Position numbers and translations under genes: made by a program. The notes under the pieces were generated by a model, which did not search any database, was not told where the DNA came from, and saw nothing but the letters and a program-made list of their open reading frames with translations. Positions 8,257 through 17,541 of a stretch of DNA of 64,000 bases are shown here, piece after piece. Source of the DNA: Paenibacillus riograndensis SBR5 (GTDB taxonomy: Bacteria; Bacillota; Bacilli; Paenibacillales; Paenibacillaceae); NCBI RefSeq assembly GCF_000981585.1, contig NZ_LN831776.1, forward strand, positions 3,827,187 to 3,891,186, written 5' to 3'. The first letter of the stretch is position 1; every line of letters starts with the position of its first letter.

Positions 8257-9672
8257 GTGCAAAGACAAGTAAAACAGGTAAATATAACAGACAAAAATTT
8301 TAATCGTACGTTCAATCGGGAGCTTGTACATCTTGTTATTCCTATCGCACTACAGAACCTAATAGCGGCAACTGCAGTATCGGCAGATGTTGTGATGTTA
8401 GGGGCCGTAGGTCAGTCTGCAATGTCGGCGGTATCACTGGCAGGACAAATCACTTTTGTTCTTACCTTGTTTTATCTGGGGATGTCGGCTGGTGCAGGTA
8501 TTCTTGCCGCGCAATACTGGGGTAAAAAGGACGTGCATACTATACAAAGAGTTCTCAACATTGCCTGTCTATTTGCTGCTATTATCTCTCTAATTTTTTT
8601 CGGTATTTCCTTATTATTTCCAAATGAACTAATGTATTTTTTTACGCAGGATGAAGAATTAATTAGATACGGAGCAAAATTTCTTCATACGATTTCCTTT
8701 TCGTACCTTGCAATGGGCCTCACTCAAATGTTTCTCGGCGTGATAAGAAGTATGGAACAGGCACAATTGAGCGCCTTAATTAGTTCTTCAGGCTTATTTT
8801 TGAATATCCTTTTGAATGCTTTATGTGTATTTGTGCTTTTCCCAAACATGCCAGAAAAAGCAATTACATCCGTGGCTCTTGCAACAGTCGTTGCTCGTTT
8901 CTTTGAACTGGGATGGTGTTACATATATTCCATTACAAGAGGAACAGTCCGCTTTCAATTACCTGAGCGTGATGACGCTCAACGCAAATTGCTAAAGGAT
9001 TATTTGAGGTACACAACGCCTGTACAAGGTAATTATATCGTTTGGGGTGGCGCTTTGACTGCAACCGCCGCAATTATTGGACATATAAATGCTGATATGG
9101 TCGCAGCCAACTCTGTTGCATCAGTGGTGAAAAATTTGGCTGTTGTATTATGTGGGGGTATTGCGACTGGGGGATCAGTACTTGTAGGGAAGTATTTAGG
9201 CAACAACGAAATTGAAATGGCAAAAAAAGCAGGGGCCCGGATGATTTGGTATGCACTGATATTTGGTGTTCTTTCCGGAGGGCTCATTTTATTAATGAAA
9301 CCGCTAGTATTCTATGCGGTTGATTTGAACCAAAATGCACAAGAGTATCTTCATGGCATGCTTTATATATGTATTTATTATTGTATTGCTAAGTCGATGA
9401 ACGCAACAACTATTGCTGGTTTATTTGTTGCAGGAGGAGATTCTAAATTTGGCTTTTGGTGTGATACGATTGTAATGTGGGGAATTATTTTGCCTTTGAG
9501 TTTTATCAGCGCGTTTGTGTGGCATTTACCACCTATTGCTCTATATGTTGTAATCAGCTTAGATGAAGTTGTTAAAATGCCAGCTGCCTTAATGCGGTAT
9601 CGTCAATTTAAATGGCTGAAGAATATAACGAGAAATTTTACTGAAGTAGAAGACTTCAACAGAAAACGATAG
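8257..9672 (+). CDS. MATE family multidrug/Na+ efflux transporter
   Basis: About 471 residues with twelve hydrophobic segments in the MATE arrangement; family-typical stretches include LVIPIALQNLIAATAVSADV in helix 1 and repeated small-residue helices such as AGAGILAAQYWGKKD. GTG 8257 is chosen because AAGAAGGG sits six to seven bases before it; an in-frame ATG at 8239 has no SD. MATE pumps export cationic drugs and metabolites using Na+ or H+. The gene lies in the AT-rich block and is transcribed alone after a terminator. Substrate unknown. Confidence 0.9.
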   Translation: MQRQVKQVNITDKNFNRTFNRELVHLVIPIALQNLIAATAVSADVVMLGAVGQSAMSAVSLAGQITFVLTLFYLGMSAGAGILAAQYWGKKDVHTIQRVLNIACLFAAIISLIFFGISLLFPNELMYFFTQDEELIRYGAKFLHTISFSYLAMGLTQMFLGVIRSMEQAQLSALISSSGLFLNILLNALCVFVLFPNMPEKAITSVALATVVARFFELGWCYIYSITRGTVRFQLPERDDAQRKLLKDYLRYTTPVQGNYIVWGGALTATAAIIGHINADMVAANSVASVVKNLAVVLCGGIATGGSVLVGKYLGNNEIEMAKKAGARMIWYALIFGVLSGGLILLMKPLVFYAVDLNQNAQEYLHGMLYICIYYCIAKSMNATTIAGLFVAGGDSKFGFWCDTIVMWGIILPLSFISAFVWHLPPIALYVVISLDEVVKMPAALMRYRQFKWLKNITRNFTEVEDFNRKR

Positions 9673-9809
9673 CTTAATAAAAACAAGACGGCAGCCGACC
9701 TCGTTTAGCGAAGAATTGCGAAGGGAAGACGAAGAGGAGAGGGAGGCCATGTTTCAGACAGCCAGATGTGTGGAAAGCTTTATTACCCGGACCCTCTCAT
9801 AACGGTATA

Positions 9810-9846
9810 GTAGATTGAAATACAAGATTTTGTACCCGTAATCTAC
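9810..9846. promoter_or_regulatory. Nested palindromes and promoter before the broken ABC exporter
   Basis: An outer inverted repeat (GTAGATT ... AATCTAC) encloses a perfect inner one (TACAA-GATT-TTGTA, 9821-9834), directly before a TATAAT box at about 9848-9853. This looks like a MarR/TetR-type operator. Just upstream (about 9695-9802) an ORF tail reads PTSFSEELRREDEEEREAMF and ends RTLS-stop, possibly the end of a lost regulator gene; no family recognised. Confidence 0.45.
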
Positions 9847-9875
9847 TTATAATGCAATGATTGAGGTGTCAGCAA

Positions 9876-11611
9876 GTGTTAAAGCTTATCAGATTTCTTA
9901 AGCCATACCGGCTCGGGGCCCTGCTCGGGCCGCTGTTTATGCTGCTTGAAGTTACGATGGACCTGCTGCAGCCAAGGCTGATGGAAAGTATTGTTAACGA
10001 TGGTGTTGCCGCAGGCAACCTGGGGCACATCACCCAAACCGGGTTGCTGATGCTGGCCGCCGCTGCCGTCGGCTTGATTGGCGGTGTCTGCTGCACAATC
10101 TTTTCTACGATTGCTTCTCAGAATTTTGCCGGTGACCTCCGGCAGGCGATGTTTGAGAAAGTGCAGTCGTTTTCGATCCGCAATATGGAGCGTTTTGAAT
10201 CTGGATCTATCGTCACCAGGCTGACCGGAGACGTGGTTCAGCTGCAGAATATGGTGCTTATGTCACTCCGCATGTTTCCTAGGCAGATCTTCCAATTCAC
10301 CGGCAGTCTGATCATGGCGGTGTTGATCAGTCCTCAGCTCACTCTCATTCTGCTGGTGATGATTCCCCTGGTGCTCCTGCTTCTTACGGTATTTACGCGG
10401 AAGTCCATCCCGCTGTATGGAGATGTACAGCACAAGCTGGACCGGCTGAACCTGGCGATGCAGGAGAACCTGTCCGGGATCCTGGTTGTCAAAGCTTTTG
10501 TGAGAAGTGAATATGAGGAGCTGCGATTTGAAGGCAGCAACTCACGCTTTCTTCAAGCCAGCCTGAAGGCGGCAAGGCTGATGGCACTGAATACACCTTT
10601 GGTATCAATGATCCTCAACTTCAGTGTAGTTGCGGCATTATGGTATGGCGGTGTGCTTTCCGGGAAGGGACTGCTCTCGGTCGGAGAACTGGCAGCGTTT
10701 CTTACCTACATTACCAAGCTGCTGTTCGCAACACTCGGAATGGGGGGCCAGCTGATGACCCTCTCCCGGGCCAAGGCTTCAGCTGACCGCATTAATGAGG
10801 TCCTGGACACTCCTCGGATAGAGAGGACTGCGGGCTATTGCCGCGCAATACGCAACAGGATGCCCAAGACAACTTCTGCGGCCGGTTAGCCTTTGAGCAT
10901 GTAAGCTTAAGCTATGACGGCAATCTGGACCATGCGGTGCTGCATGACATTGACTTTATTGCCGAGCCTGGACAAACGGTGGGGATGATCGGAGTAAACG
11001 GGGCAGGCAAATCCACATTGGCGAGTCTGATCCCCGGCTTTTATAAGGCGACCGGAGGCCGCATTACTATCGATTATGTGAATATTGATACGCTGGCTTC
11101 AGAGAAGCTGCATCAACATGTGGGCATGGTACTTCAGCAGGCACTGCTTTTCAGTGGAACGGTTCTGGAGAACATCCGCTACGGGAATCCTGCGGCGACA
11201 TTGGAAGAGGTGGAGGAGGCCGCGCGTCTCGCGGAGGCTCATGATTTCATCAGCAAGCTGCCGCATGGATACGGTACGGTTTTGGGTCAGCGGGGGGTGA
11301 ATCTGTCCGGGGGGCAGAAGCAGCGGATATCCATAGCCCCAACGTTATTACTGAAGCCGGGAATGATCATACTGGATGACTGTACCAGCGCGGTGGATCT
11401 GCGGACCGATTACCGCATACGCTCCTCGCTGCGGCAAGTAATGAAACGCACCACCTGCCTGATCATTGCCCAGCGGATCGCTTCGATCCAGCACGCTGAT
11501 CTTATTCTCGTATTGGATGAAGGGCGCATTACAGCCCGGGGGACGCACGAGACACTGCTGGCCACAAGCCAGCTTTACCGGGATATCGCCTTATCCCAGC
11601 AAGGAGCCTGA
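9876..11611 (+). pseudogene. ABC exporter half-transporter (YheI/LmrA-like), single frameshift
   Basis: GTG 9876 follows SD GAGGTG. The first frame encodes a complete six-helix exporter domain (LKLIRFLKPYRLGALLG to RINEVLDTP) and then loses frame at about 10815; the second frame resumes with LPRNTQQDAQDN and a whole nucleotide-binding domain: Walker A GVNGAGKST, signature LSGGQKQRISIAPTLL (Pro where Arg is usual), Walker B MIILDDCTSAVD with Asp in place of catalytic Glu, and Gln in place of the H-loop His (IIAQRIAS). These NBD deviations are typical of the degenerate-site partner of heterodimeric exporters. One indel separates it from a ~580-residue protein; a sequencing error is possible, but the partner gene is certainly broken. 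Confidence 0.8.
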
Positions 11612-11612
11612 C

Positions 11613-12695
11613 ATGAGGACTAATACCCATACTCTGAGAAAATTGTCCGGCTACTTGTTCCGGCAACCTCTGCGGCTGATTATAGTCCTGGTGCTCACGA
11701 TTGCTGCAGCGGGGCTGACCCTTCTCGGTCCCTACCTGACAGGAGTCGCACTTGACCGTTACATTATTCCTGGCCAGTACAGCGGACTGCTGCAGCTTTG
11801 TCTGCTGCTGCTGGGTTTGTATCTGCTGGGCAGTCTGGTCAGAGTTGGCTGCAAGGCTATCTTCTCGCTGATATCTCTCAGCGGACAGTGTGAAGCCTGC
11901 GCAAGGAACTGTTTCAGCATTTGCAGCGGCTGCCTATTCCTTTTTTTGCCCGCAAAAGCCACGGGGAACTGATGAGCCGCACCACCAATGATATCGATAA
12001 TATCTTAAACTCGCTGAATCAGAGTCTGGTGCAGATCATCTCCAGTATCATCATGCTGGCGGGATCACTTACGATGATGCTGCTGCTGAACGGTTGGCTG
12101 ACACTTATTGCCGTGGTCACCGCACCGCTGATTGCATGGTTTGCCAGTGCAGTAGCAAGCCGGACCGGGGCACAGTTCAAAGCGCAGCAGCAGGAATTGG
12201 GCAAGCTCAACGGGTTTATCGAAGAAACCGTATCCGGCCACCGTGTCGTTGCCCTGTTTCATCAGGAGCAGCGGATTGCCTCGGAGTTCATTACCGCAAG
12301 GATATGATACTATACTGTCAGCAGAGGGAGGCAATCTCAGCCAGGGGCAGAAGCAGCTGATTACCATCGCCCGGGCGATGCTTTCCGACCGTGCACTGCT
12401 TATCCTGGATGAAGCGACAAGCAGTGTGGATACACTGGCAGAGATCCAAATCCAAAAGGCGGTCAAGCAAGTGATCTCCGGCAGAACCAGCTTTGTCATT
12501 GCCCATAGGCTGAGTACCATCCGCCATGCCGATACCATTTTGGTCATTCAGGATGGACGGATTGCCGAGCAGGGCAATCATGAACAGCTGCTGCAGCGTA
12601 AAGGCCTGTATTATGAGCTGCAGAGCAGCGGCAGCGGTTTTGCCGAAGAAGCTGAGCAATCTTTTACTGGAAGTGTGTCTTCCTATTGCCGATAA
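11613..12695 (+). pseudogene. Partner ABC exporter half-transporter, frameshifted and internally deleted
   Basis: ATG 11613 follows the previous stop by one base. The frame begins MRTNTHTLRKLSGYLFRQPL, loses frame at about 11895 and resumes as LRKELFQHLQRLPIPFFARK then SHGELMSRTTNDIDNI. At about 12292 the exporter domain is joined directly to the second half of an NBD ([20 protein letters not shown], then [13 protein letters not shown] and the H-loop IAHRLST). Roughly 240 residues are gone, including the last helices, Walker A and the Q-loop. Signature, Walker B Glu and H-loop are canonical, so this was the catalytic partner of the upstream half. Two independent lesions mark true decay. Confidence 0.88.
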
Positions 12696-12712
12696 AGAGC
12701 CGGATCATAAAG

Positions 12713-12757
12713 AGGCTGTCCCTCAGCAGAAATGCCAGAGAGACAGCCTGTTTTTTT
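12713..12757 (+). terminator. Intrinsic terminator after ABC remnant
   Basis: AGGCTGTC pairs with GACAGCCT (inner CTC/GAG pairs extend it) and is followed by seven T residues. Confidence 0.8.
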
Positions 12758-12776
12758 CTGAACTTTTCAAATGGAT

Positions 12777-12983
12777 TTAAAACCCTTTATATTGAGGTTC
12801 CTCTTTCTCCAGCTCTGTTACCCGGCTTTCCACTTGAGTTACAATTTGCTGAGTTTGCTGGGCCGCATTGGTGAACAGGTTTTTGGCTTCCTGATTCTGC
12901 GTTTCCAATGCAAATTGCTCAAGGCTGGCTTGGGCGCTCTTCAAAGAAGAGACACAGGTTTTCACTTGTGAAGCTACAGTCAT
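12777..12983 (-). CDS. DUF1657 protein (spore-associated family)
   Basis: 68 residues, the normal length of DUF1657 proteins. It starts MTVASQVKTCVSSLKSAQAS and continues with the helical EQFALETQNQEAKNLFTNAA repeat region. SD AAGGAGGTG is strong. The family is found in spore-formers, often with DUF421/YetF and SpoVA genes. Upstream on the minus strand is a sigma-G-like promoter, and the divergent neighbour is a DUF421 protein whose tail is itself DUF1657-like. Expression in the forespore is therefore likely. Molecular function is unknown; a predicted helical hairpin is all that can be seen. Confidence 0.85.
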   Translation of the reverse strand: MTVASQVKTCVSSLKSAQASLEQFALETQNQEAKNLFTNAAQQTQQIVTQVESRVTELEKEEPQYKGF

Positions 12984-13023
12984 TTGTTACACCTCCTTAG
13001 AATGATTGTTCGTTAACGCGATA

Positions 13024-13053
13024 TAGTATCTGTCGAGACAAGAAATTGTATAC
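13024..13053 (-). promoter_or_regulatory. Sigma-G/sigma-F-like promoter of the DUF1657 gene
   Basis: On the minus strand GTATA (13053-13049, fits the -35 consensus GHATR) is followed after exactly 18 bp by GATACTA (13030-13024; the -10 consensus CATWHTA with one mismatch). It lies 40 bp before the DUF1657 start codon. Confidence 0.55.
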
Positions 13054-13156
13054 CTCACGACTTAACCAGTAAAAAATTTCATGGTTATTTCCGCACCTTC
13101 TGGCAAATAATGAAGGTCGACAGACATGAATACAGGATAATCGGGAGGTTACAAAA

Positions 13157-14017
13157 ATGCCGGAATGGCTTGAAGTAGTTTGGCGCACCGTTTTTGCGGT
13201 GGTGGTGCTTTTCTTTTTGACGAAGCTGCTCGGTAAAAGACAGGTCTCACAGCTCTCGTTCTTTGAATACATTACAGGGATTACTGTGGGCAGTCTTGCA
13301 GCGTACATCTCTTTGGACACGGACAAAACGTGGCATCTGGGGGTCATCGCACTGATTGTCTGGGTTGCTTTCTCGCTAGGTATCGAGTTTCTGCAAATGA
13401 AAAGCAAAAAGGCCAGAGACTTCATTGATTTCAAATCAACCGTGCTGATTAAGGATGGGAAAATCCTTGAAGACAATATGAAAAAAGAACGGTTGACGAC
13501 CGACGAATTATTGGGGGAGCTGCGTAAAAAGGATGTATTTAATGTGGCCGATGTGGAATTCGCTATTATGGAAACAGACGGGGCGATCAATGTGCTGCTG
13601 ACCCGTGAAAATCAGCCGTTGACACCCAAGCATCTGGGGGTGAAGGTGGCACCGGAGCAGGAAACCCAAGCGGTTATTATGGATGGTGAGATTATGGATG
13701 AACCCTTGGACGCACTGGGACTGACACGCGGCTGGCTGATGGGGGAGCTGGAAAAGCTGAATCTGTCTCCCGAAAATGTGTATCTGGCCCAAGTGGATTC
13801 CTATGGTGAGCTCACGGTGGACTTGTACACTGACAGTGTTGAGGTCCCTCAAACGCAGGAAAAACCCCAGCTGTACGCGCTGTTGAAGAAATGTGAAGCA
13901 GACCTGGAGCTGTTCAGCCTTTCTACCAACAATGAACAGGCGAAAAAAATGTACGGCCAGTGCTCGGAACAACTGCAGGGCCTGCTTAAGCAGCTGAAGC
14001 CTTTTGTCCAAAACTGA
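13157..14017 (+). CDS. DUF421-DUF1657 fusion, 2Duf/YetF-like membrane protein
   Basis: 286 residues. Three N-terminal transmembrane segments (about residues 5-80; LEVVWRTVFAVVVLFFLTKL, the family stretch GKRQVSQLSFFEYITGITVG) are followed by the cytoplasmic DUF421 region (FKSTVLIKDGKI, LRKKDVFNVADVEFAIMETD, about residues 90-220). The last ~55 residues (QLYALLKKCEADLELFSLS, MYGQCSEQLQGLLKQL) resemble DUF1657. This two-domain architecture is that of 2Duf, a spore inner-membrane protein linked to wet-heat resistance in the spoVA2mob operon of Bacillus. The divergent stand-alone DUF1657 gene supports the spore role. Here the other spoVA genes are absent. SD GGGAGG precedes ATG 13157. Confidence 0.82.
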   Translation: MPEWLEVVWRTVFAVVVLFFLTKLLGKRQVSQLSFFEYITGITVGSLAAYISLDTDKTWHLGVIALIVWVAFSLGIEFLQMKSKKARDFIDFKSTVLIKDGKILEDNMKKERLTTDELLGELRKKDVFNVADVEFAIMETDGAINVLLTRENQPLTPKHLGVKVAPEQETQAVIMDGEIMDEPLDALGLTRGWLMGELEKLNLSPENVYLAQVDSYGELTVDLYTDSVEVPQTQEKPQLYALLKKCEADLELFSLSTNNEQAKKMYGQCSEQLQGLLKQLKPFVQN

Positions 14018-14047
14018 AAGAGATGAATCGTAGAGTATAGAGTAATG

Positions 14048-14080
14048 AGGCCCCAAACGGTTGGTTTGCGGGCCTTTTCT
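14048..14080 (+). terminator. Intrinsic terminator after 2Duf-like gene
   Basis: AGGCCC pairs with GGGCCT, with CAAAC/GTTTG continuing the stem, followed by TTTTCTT. Confidence 0.7.
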
Positions 14081-14233
14081 TGTGTAAATACAATCCATTC
14101 ACAATACTGTAATATTATTCCGAAAAAACATCTGTACAAATACAAATATTTACTTATAGTGAAGATTAGGCAGGCCGCTGCAAAAAATTGATTTTTACAG
14201 TGAACTGCATATCAGAGAGGAAGGGGGAATGCG

Positions 14234-14329
14234 ATGAACGCGATAAATGCAGTGGTGAGAACAGCAAGCAAACTGCGAGCCTGCAACAGCTCAACTGGTT
14301 CCGAAAACCATAAAACACTTTGGAGGTAA
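14234..14329 (+). CDS. Possible 31-residue leader peptide coupled to the pectate lyase gene
   Basis: ATG 14234 is preceded by a very strong SD (GGAAGGGGGA). The ORF begins MNAINAVVRTASK and ends LWR-stop, its last codons TGG AGG TAA forming the SD of the PL9 gene. The arrangement suggests translational coupling. No homology recognised, and a chance ORF is possible. Confidence 0.35.
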   Translation: MNAINAVVRTASKLRACNSSTGSENHKTLWR

Positions 14330-14337
14330 ATGTTAAC

Positions 14338-16284
14338 GTGAAAATAAAAAAGGGATTTGCATTCACCGCATCGATTGCCCTCTCTGCTGTACTCGCTTTT
14401 GGCGGCCTGCAATGGGGGATACCGTCAGTACAGGCGGCAAGCCTCTTCAGTGATGATTTTGAGTCCGGCAGCCCCGGCAATTGGACCAGCACGACAGGCA
14501 CATGGTCTGTAGTACAGGATGGTAGCTCTTATGTATATTATCAATCCGGCAGTTCCGAAGGACGGACTTCCGCAGGCAGCAGCTCCTGGAGCGATTATAG
14601 TGTTCAGGCGGATGTAAAGGTCGATAATTTCAACGGGAACAACCGTACATATGTGTGCGGACGTTATACCGACGGGAACAACTACTATGCGGCTTCAATA
14701 TCCAACTCGAACGGGGGCACACTGGAGATCCGTAAAAAATCCGGTGGAGAAAGCACTACGCTCGCAGCTAAAACCGGTTACGCCGTCACCGCTGGAACTG
14801 TTTACACCGTTAAACTTGAGCTAAGCGGGGATTCAATTAACATGTACGTAAATAATGTGCTGCAGTTAAATGCACACGATAACATTTTTGCTTCTGGCGG
14901 GATTGGATTGATTGCATACAAGACATCCGCCAAATTCGATAATGTTATTGTAAGCGGTGTCAGTGTTACTCCGACTTCTAGTCCAACCGCCACAGCAACC
15001 ATAGCACCAACAACCAGCCCAACCGCAGCGCCAACCGCTACAGCAACTCCTGCACCGACGGCTACGGCTGCACCCACGGCCACACCTGCAGCAACACCAA
15101 CAGTGAGCCCGGTTTCCGGTGTGCTGTATGCAGCGCCTAACGGTGCAGCCGGAAATGCAGGAACCGTTGGAAGCCCAACTACCCTGGGATCGGCACTGAC
15201 CCGGATTGCTGCGGGAGGGACGATCTATCTGCGGGGCGGAACGTACTCCCTGTCCTCCCCGGTAACTATAGACCGGGACAACAGCGGAACTTCCAGTTCC
15301 CGCAAAAACCTTGTTGCCTATGGAAGTGAGAAGCCAGTGCTTGATTTCTCTGGTGAAAGCTTCGCATCCACAGAGCGCGGACTGCAAATCTTCGGACATT
15401 ATTGGTATGTCAAAGGCCTGGAAGTCAAAGGAGCCGGAGACAACGGGATCTTCATCGGCGGTAACTACAACATTATTGAAAATGTGGAGACACATCATAA
15501 CCGGGATTCCGGCCTGCAAATCAGCCGTTACGCTTCTTCAGCCTCCAGCATGAGCGACTGGCCAAGTTACAATCAGATCATCGGCGTCTATTCGCATGAC
15601 AATTTCGACCCGGACAACGGGGAGGATGCGGACGGTTTTGCCGCCAAGCTGACCATCGGCCCCGGCAATGTGTTCGACAAATGTATATCGGCCTGGAACA
15701 CAGATGACGGGTGGGATTTGTATACCAAATCAGAGACAGGTCCAATAGGAACGGTAACGATCAAGAACAGTGTGGCATATAAAAACGGCCAAACCTCGGA
15801 TGGCAATACAACCGCCAACAGCGACGGCAACGGCTTCAAGCTGGGCGGGGACAAAATTGCCGTGAACCACATTGTCACCAACAGTGTTGCTTTCCAGAAT
15901 AAAAAGCATGGCTTCACTTACAACAGCAATCAGGGTTCCATACAATTGACCAACAACACCTCGTGGAGCAACGGGCAGAGTAACTTTGCTTTTGATTCAG
16001 GTACCCATGTATTCACGAACAACCTGAGCTTTGCCGGTACATCCAGTGACAAAACGAGCGGTACGGATGTTTCCAGCACAAATGTCTGGTGGAAAAGTAA
16101 TGCCAGCGTGAACGGCAAGGGACTTGCAGCCAGCAGCGCCGATTTCGTGAGTCTGACTCCTTCGGTAGTGCGGAATACTGACGGTTCCTTTAGTCTGGGC
16201 AACTTCCTGAAGCTGGCCGCCGGCAGCGACTTGATAGGTTCAGGTACTCCAAGCGGCACTAATATTGGGGCCGCCATTCAGTAG
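14338..16284 (+). CDS. Secreted pectate lyase, PL9 family, with N-terminal LamG-like domain
   Basis: GTG 14338 is chosen because GGAGG (14322-14326) is the SD; a TTG at 14320 would overlap it. 648 residues: signal peptide 1-34 (KIKKGFAFTASIALSAVLAF, cleavage near VQA-AS), a LamG/CBM66-like beta-sandwich (about 36-210; DDFESGSPGNWTSTTGTWSV), a Pro/Thr/Ala linker (about 212-262), then a PL9 right-handed parallel beta-helix (YAAPNGAAGN; GTIYLRGGTYSLSSP; NIIENVETHHNRDSGLQISR; NTDDGWDLYTKSETGPIG). The DGWDLY block is a strongly conserved PL9 feature near the Ca2+ site and catalytic Lys. It cleaves polygalacturonate outside the cell by beta-elimination, giving the unsaturated uronides that GH105 enzymes process. 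Confidence 0.9.
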   Translation: MKIKKGFAFTASIALSAVLAFGGLQWGIPSVQAASLFSDDFESGSPGNWTSTTGTWSVVQDGSSYVYYQSGSSEGRTSAGSSSWSDYSVQADVKVDNFNGNNRTYVCGRYTDGNNYYAASISNSNGGTLEIRKKSGGESTTLAAKTGYAVTAGTVYTVKLELSGDSINMYVNNVLQLNAHDNIFASGGIGLIAYKTSAKFDNVIVSGVSVTPTSSPTATATIAPTTSPTAAPTATATPAPTATAAPTATPAATPTVSPVSGVLYAAPNGAAGNAGTVGSPTTLGSALTRIAAGGTIYLRGGTYSLSSPVTIDRDNSGTSSSRKNLVAYGSEKPVLDFSGESFASTERGLQIFGHYWYVKGLEVKGAGDNGIFIGGNYNIIENVETHHNRDSGLQISRYASSASSMSDWPSYNQIIGVYSHDNFDPDNGEDADGFAAKLTIGPGNVFDKCISAWNTDDGWDLYTKSETGPIGTVTIKNSVAYKNGQTSDGNTTANSDGNGFKLGGDKIAVNHIVTNSVAFQNKKHGFTYNSNQGSIQLTNNTSWSNGQSNFAFDSGTHVFTNNLSFAGTSSDKTSGTDVSSTNVWWKSNASVNGKGLAASSADFVSLTPSVVRNTDGSFSLGNFLKLAAGSDLIGSGTPSGTNIGAAIQ

Positions 16285-16312
16285 AACCCGTCAGATATGT
16301 AGAAGCTGTGTC

Positions 16313-16345
16313 AAGGAATCGGGTGCATAGACCCGGTTCCTTTTT
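16313..16345 (+). terminator. Intrinsic terminator after pectate lyase
   Basis: AAGGAATCGGGT pairs with ACCCGGTTCCTT around a six-base loop, followed by TTT. Confidence 0.85.
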
Positions 16346-16533
16346 GCTGCGGCATAAGATCAAACATACGGATTTCAAGACCAGGTTGTTCATAGAATGC
16401 ATCCCCGTCTATTACTTCATTGCCGCATTCATCCGCTCCAAGCTTGGCAGGACTGTCAAATGAACGCTGCGACTTATCTATTATATATTGGAGGCGCTTT
16501 CTGGTATGATTAAGCTTTAGTACATACCTTTAT

Positions 16534-17538
16534 ATGGAACGGATGGTGTTATTCTTCATGATGCTTCAAGAAGCTGCCGCACTCATACAGGCAATAAGAG
16601 AGAATCTTGCTAAAGTTATTGTAGGTAAAGCGGAAGGAGTAGATCTGCTGTTAGCCGCCCTACTGGCAAATGGACATGTCCTGCTGGAAGATGTGCCCGG
16701 TACAGGCAAAACCATGCTCGCCAAAACACTGGCACGCTCGCTGGACTGCTCCTTCAAGCGTATACAGTTTACGCCCGATCTGCTTCCTTCGGATCTTAGC
16801 GGAATCAATTTCTATAATCAGAAAACAGGCGAATTCCAATTCCGCCCCGGCCCGGTGTTCTCCAGCATTCTGCTGGCCGATGAGATCAACCGTGCGACTC
16901 CACGCACCCAGTCCAGCCTGCTGGAATGCATGGAAGAACGGCAGATTACCATCGACGGTGTAACGCATGAGCTGGAAGCGCCTTTTCTCGTCATTGCGAC
17001 GCAGAATCCGGTGGACAGCCAGGGGACCTTTCCGCTGCCTGAAGCGCAGCTGGACCGGTTCCTGATGAGGATCACTACGGGGTATCCCACTTTTGAAGAG
17101 GGGGTTCATATCCTTCAGAGATTCCGTGAGAACAATCCCCTATTGGAAACGTCAGCTGTGGCTTCCGGGAGAGATATTAAGGAGCTTCAGCAGCTTGCTG
17201 CAGCGGTGACGGTCAGCGATGATCTGCTTGGTTACATCATCGCAATTGTTGAAGCGACGCGCCAGGCGCCATCCGTCAAGCTGGGGGCTAGCCCCCGCGC
17301 CGGGTTCGCGCTGCTTCGTGCCGCCCAGGGCTGCGCGCTCATCCGGCAGAGAGATTATGTGCTGCCTGATGATATCAAGGCGGTGGCGATGCCGGTGCTC
17401 GCCCACCGTCTGCTTCTGCAGCGTGGACCGGGTTCACGGGAAGGGCAGGCTGCAGAGCTTGTGCAGCAGGTGCTGCGTGAAGTGGAGGTTCCGGCGGAAC
17501 CGGCACCGGCAGCTGCAAGAGGTGGAAGGGTGGAATAG
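16534..17538 (+). CDS. MoxR family AAA+ ATPase
   Basis: 334 residues from ATG 16534; no convincing SD is visible and ATG 16558 (MMLQEAAALIQAIRENL) is an equally good start. Walker A EDVPGTGKTM, Walker B ILLADEINRA, sensor IATQNPVDSQGTFPLPEAQLD and the arginine-rich C-terminal lid (GASPRAGFALLRAA) identify a MoxR AAA+ protein, a chaperone-like ATPase that acts with DUF58 and VWA proteins. It is first of three genes with DUF58 (3 bp later) and DUF4129 proteins, a very common trio of unknown exact role, often linked to cell envelope or transglutaminase-like proteins. Confidence 0.9.
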   Translation: MERMVLFFMMLQEAAALIQAIRENLAKVIVGKAEGVDLLLAALLANGHVLLEDVPGTGKTMLAKTLARSLDCSFKRIQFTPDLLPSDLSGINFYNQKTGEFQFRPGPVFSSILLADEINRATPRTQSSLLECMEERQITIDGVTHELEAPFLVIATQNPVDSQGTFPLPEAQLDRFLMRITTGYPTFEEGVHILQRFRENNPLLETSAVASGRDIKELQQLAAAVTVSDDLLGYIIAIVEATRQAPSVKLGASPRAGFALLRAAQGCALIRQRDYVLPDDIKAVAMPVLAHRLLLQRGPGSREGQAAELVQQVLREVEVPAEPAPAAARGGRVE

Positions 17539-17541
17539 AAG

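Noticed and set aside
13100..13156. Sigma-G promoter for the 2Duf-like gene on the plus strand
   Set aside because: GAATA occurs at about 13130 but no -10 fits at 17-18 bp before the start codon; only the minus-strand promoter is convincing.
14970..15115. Repetitive DNA in the pectate lyase gene that looks like a tandem array
   Set aside because: It encodes the Pro/Thr/Ala linker; units are irregular and coding, not CRISPR or a minisatellite.
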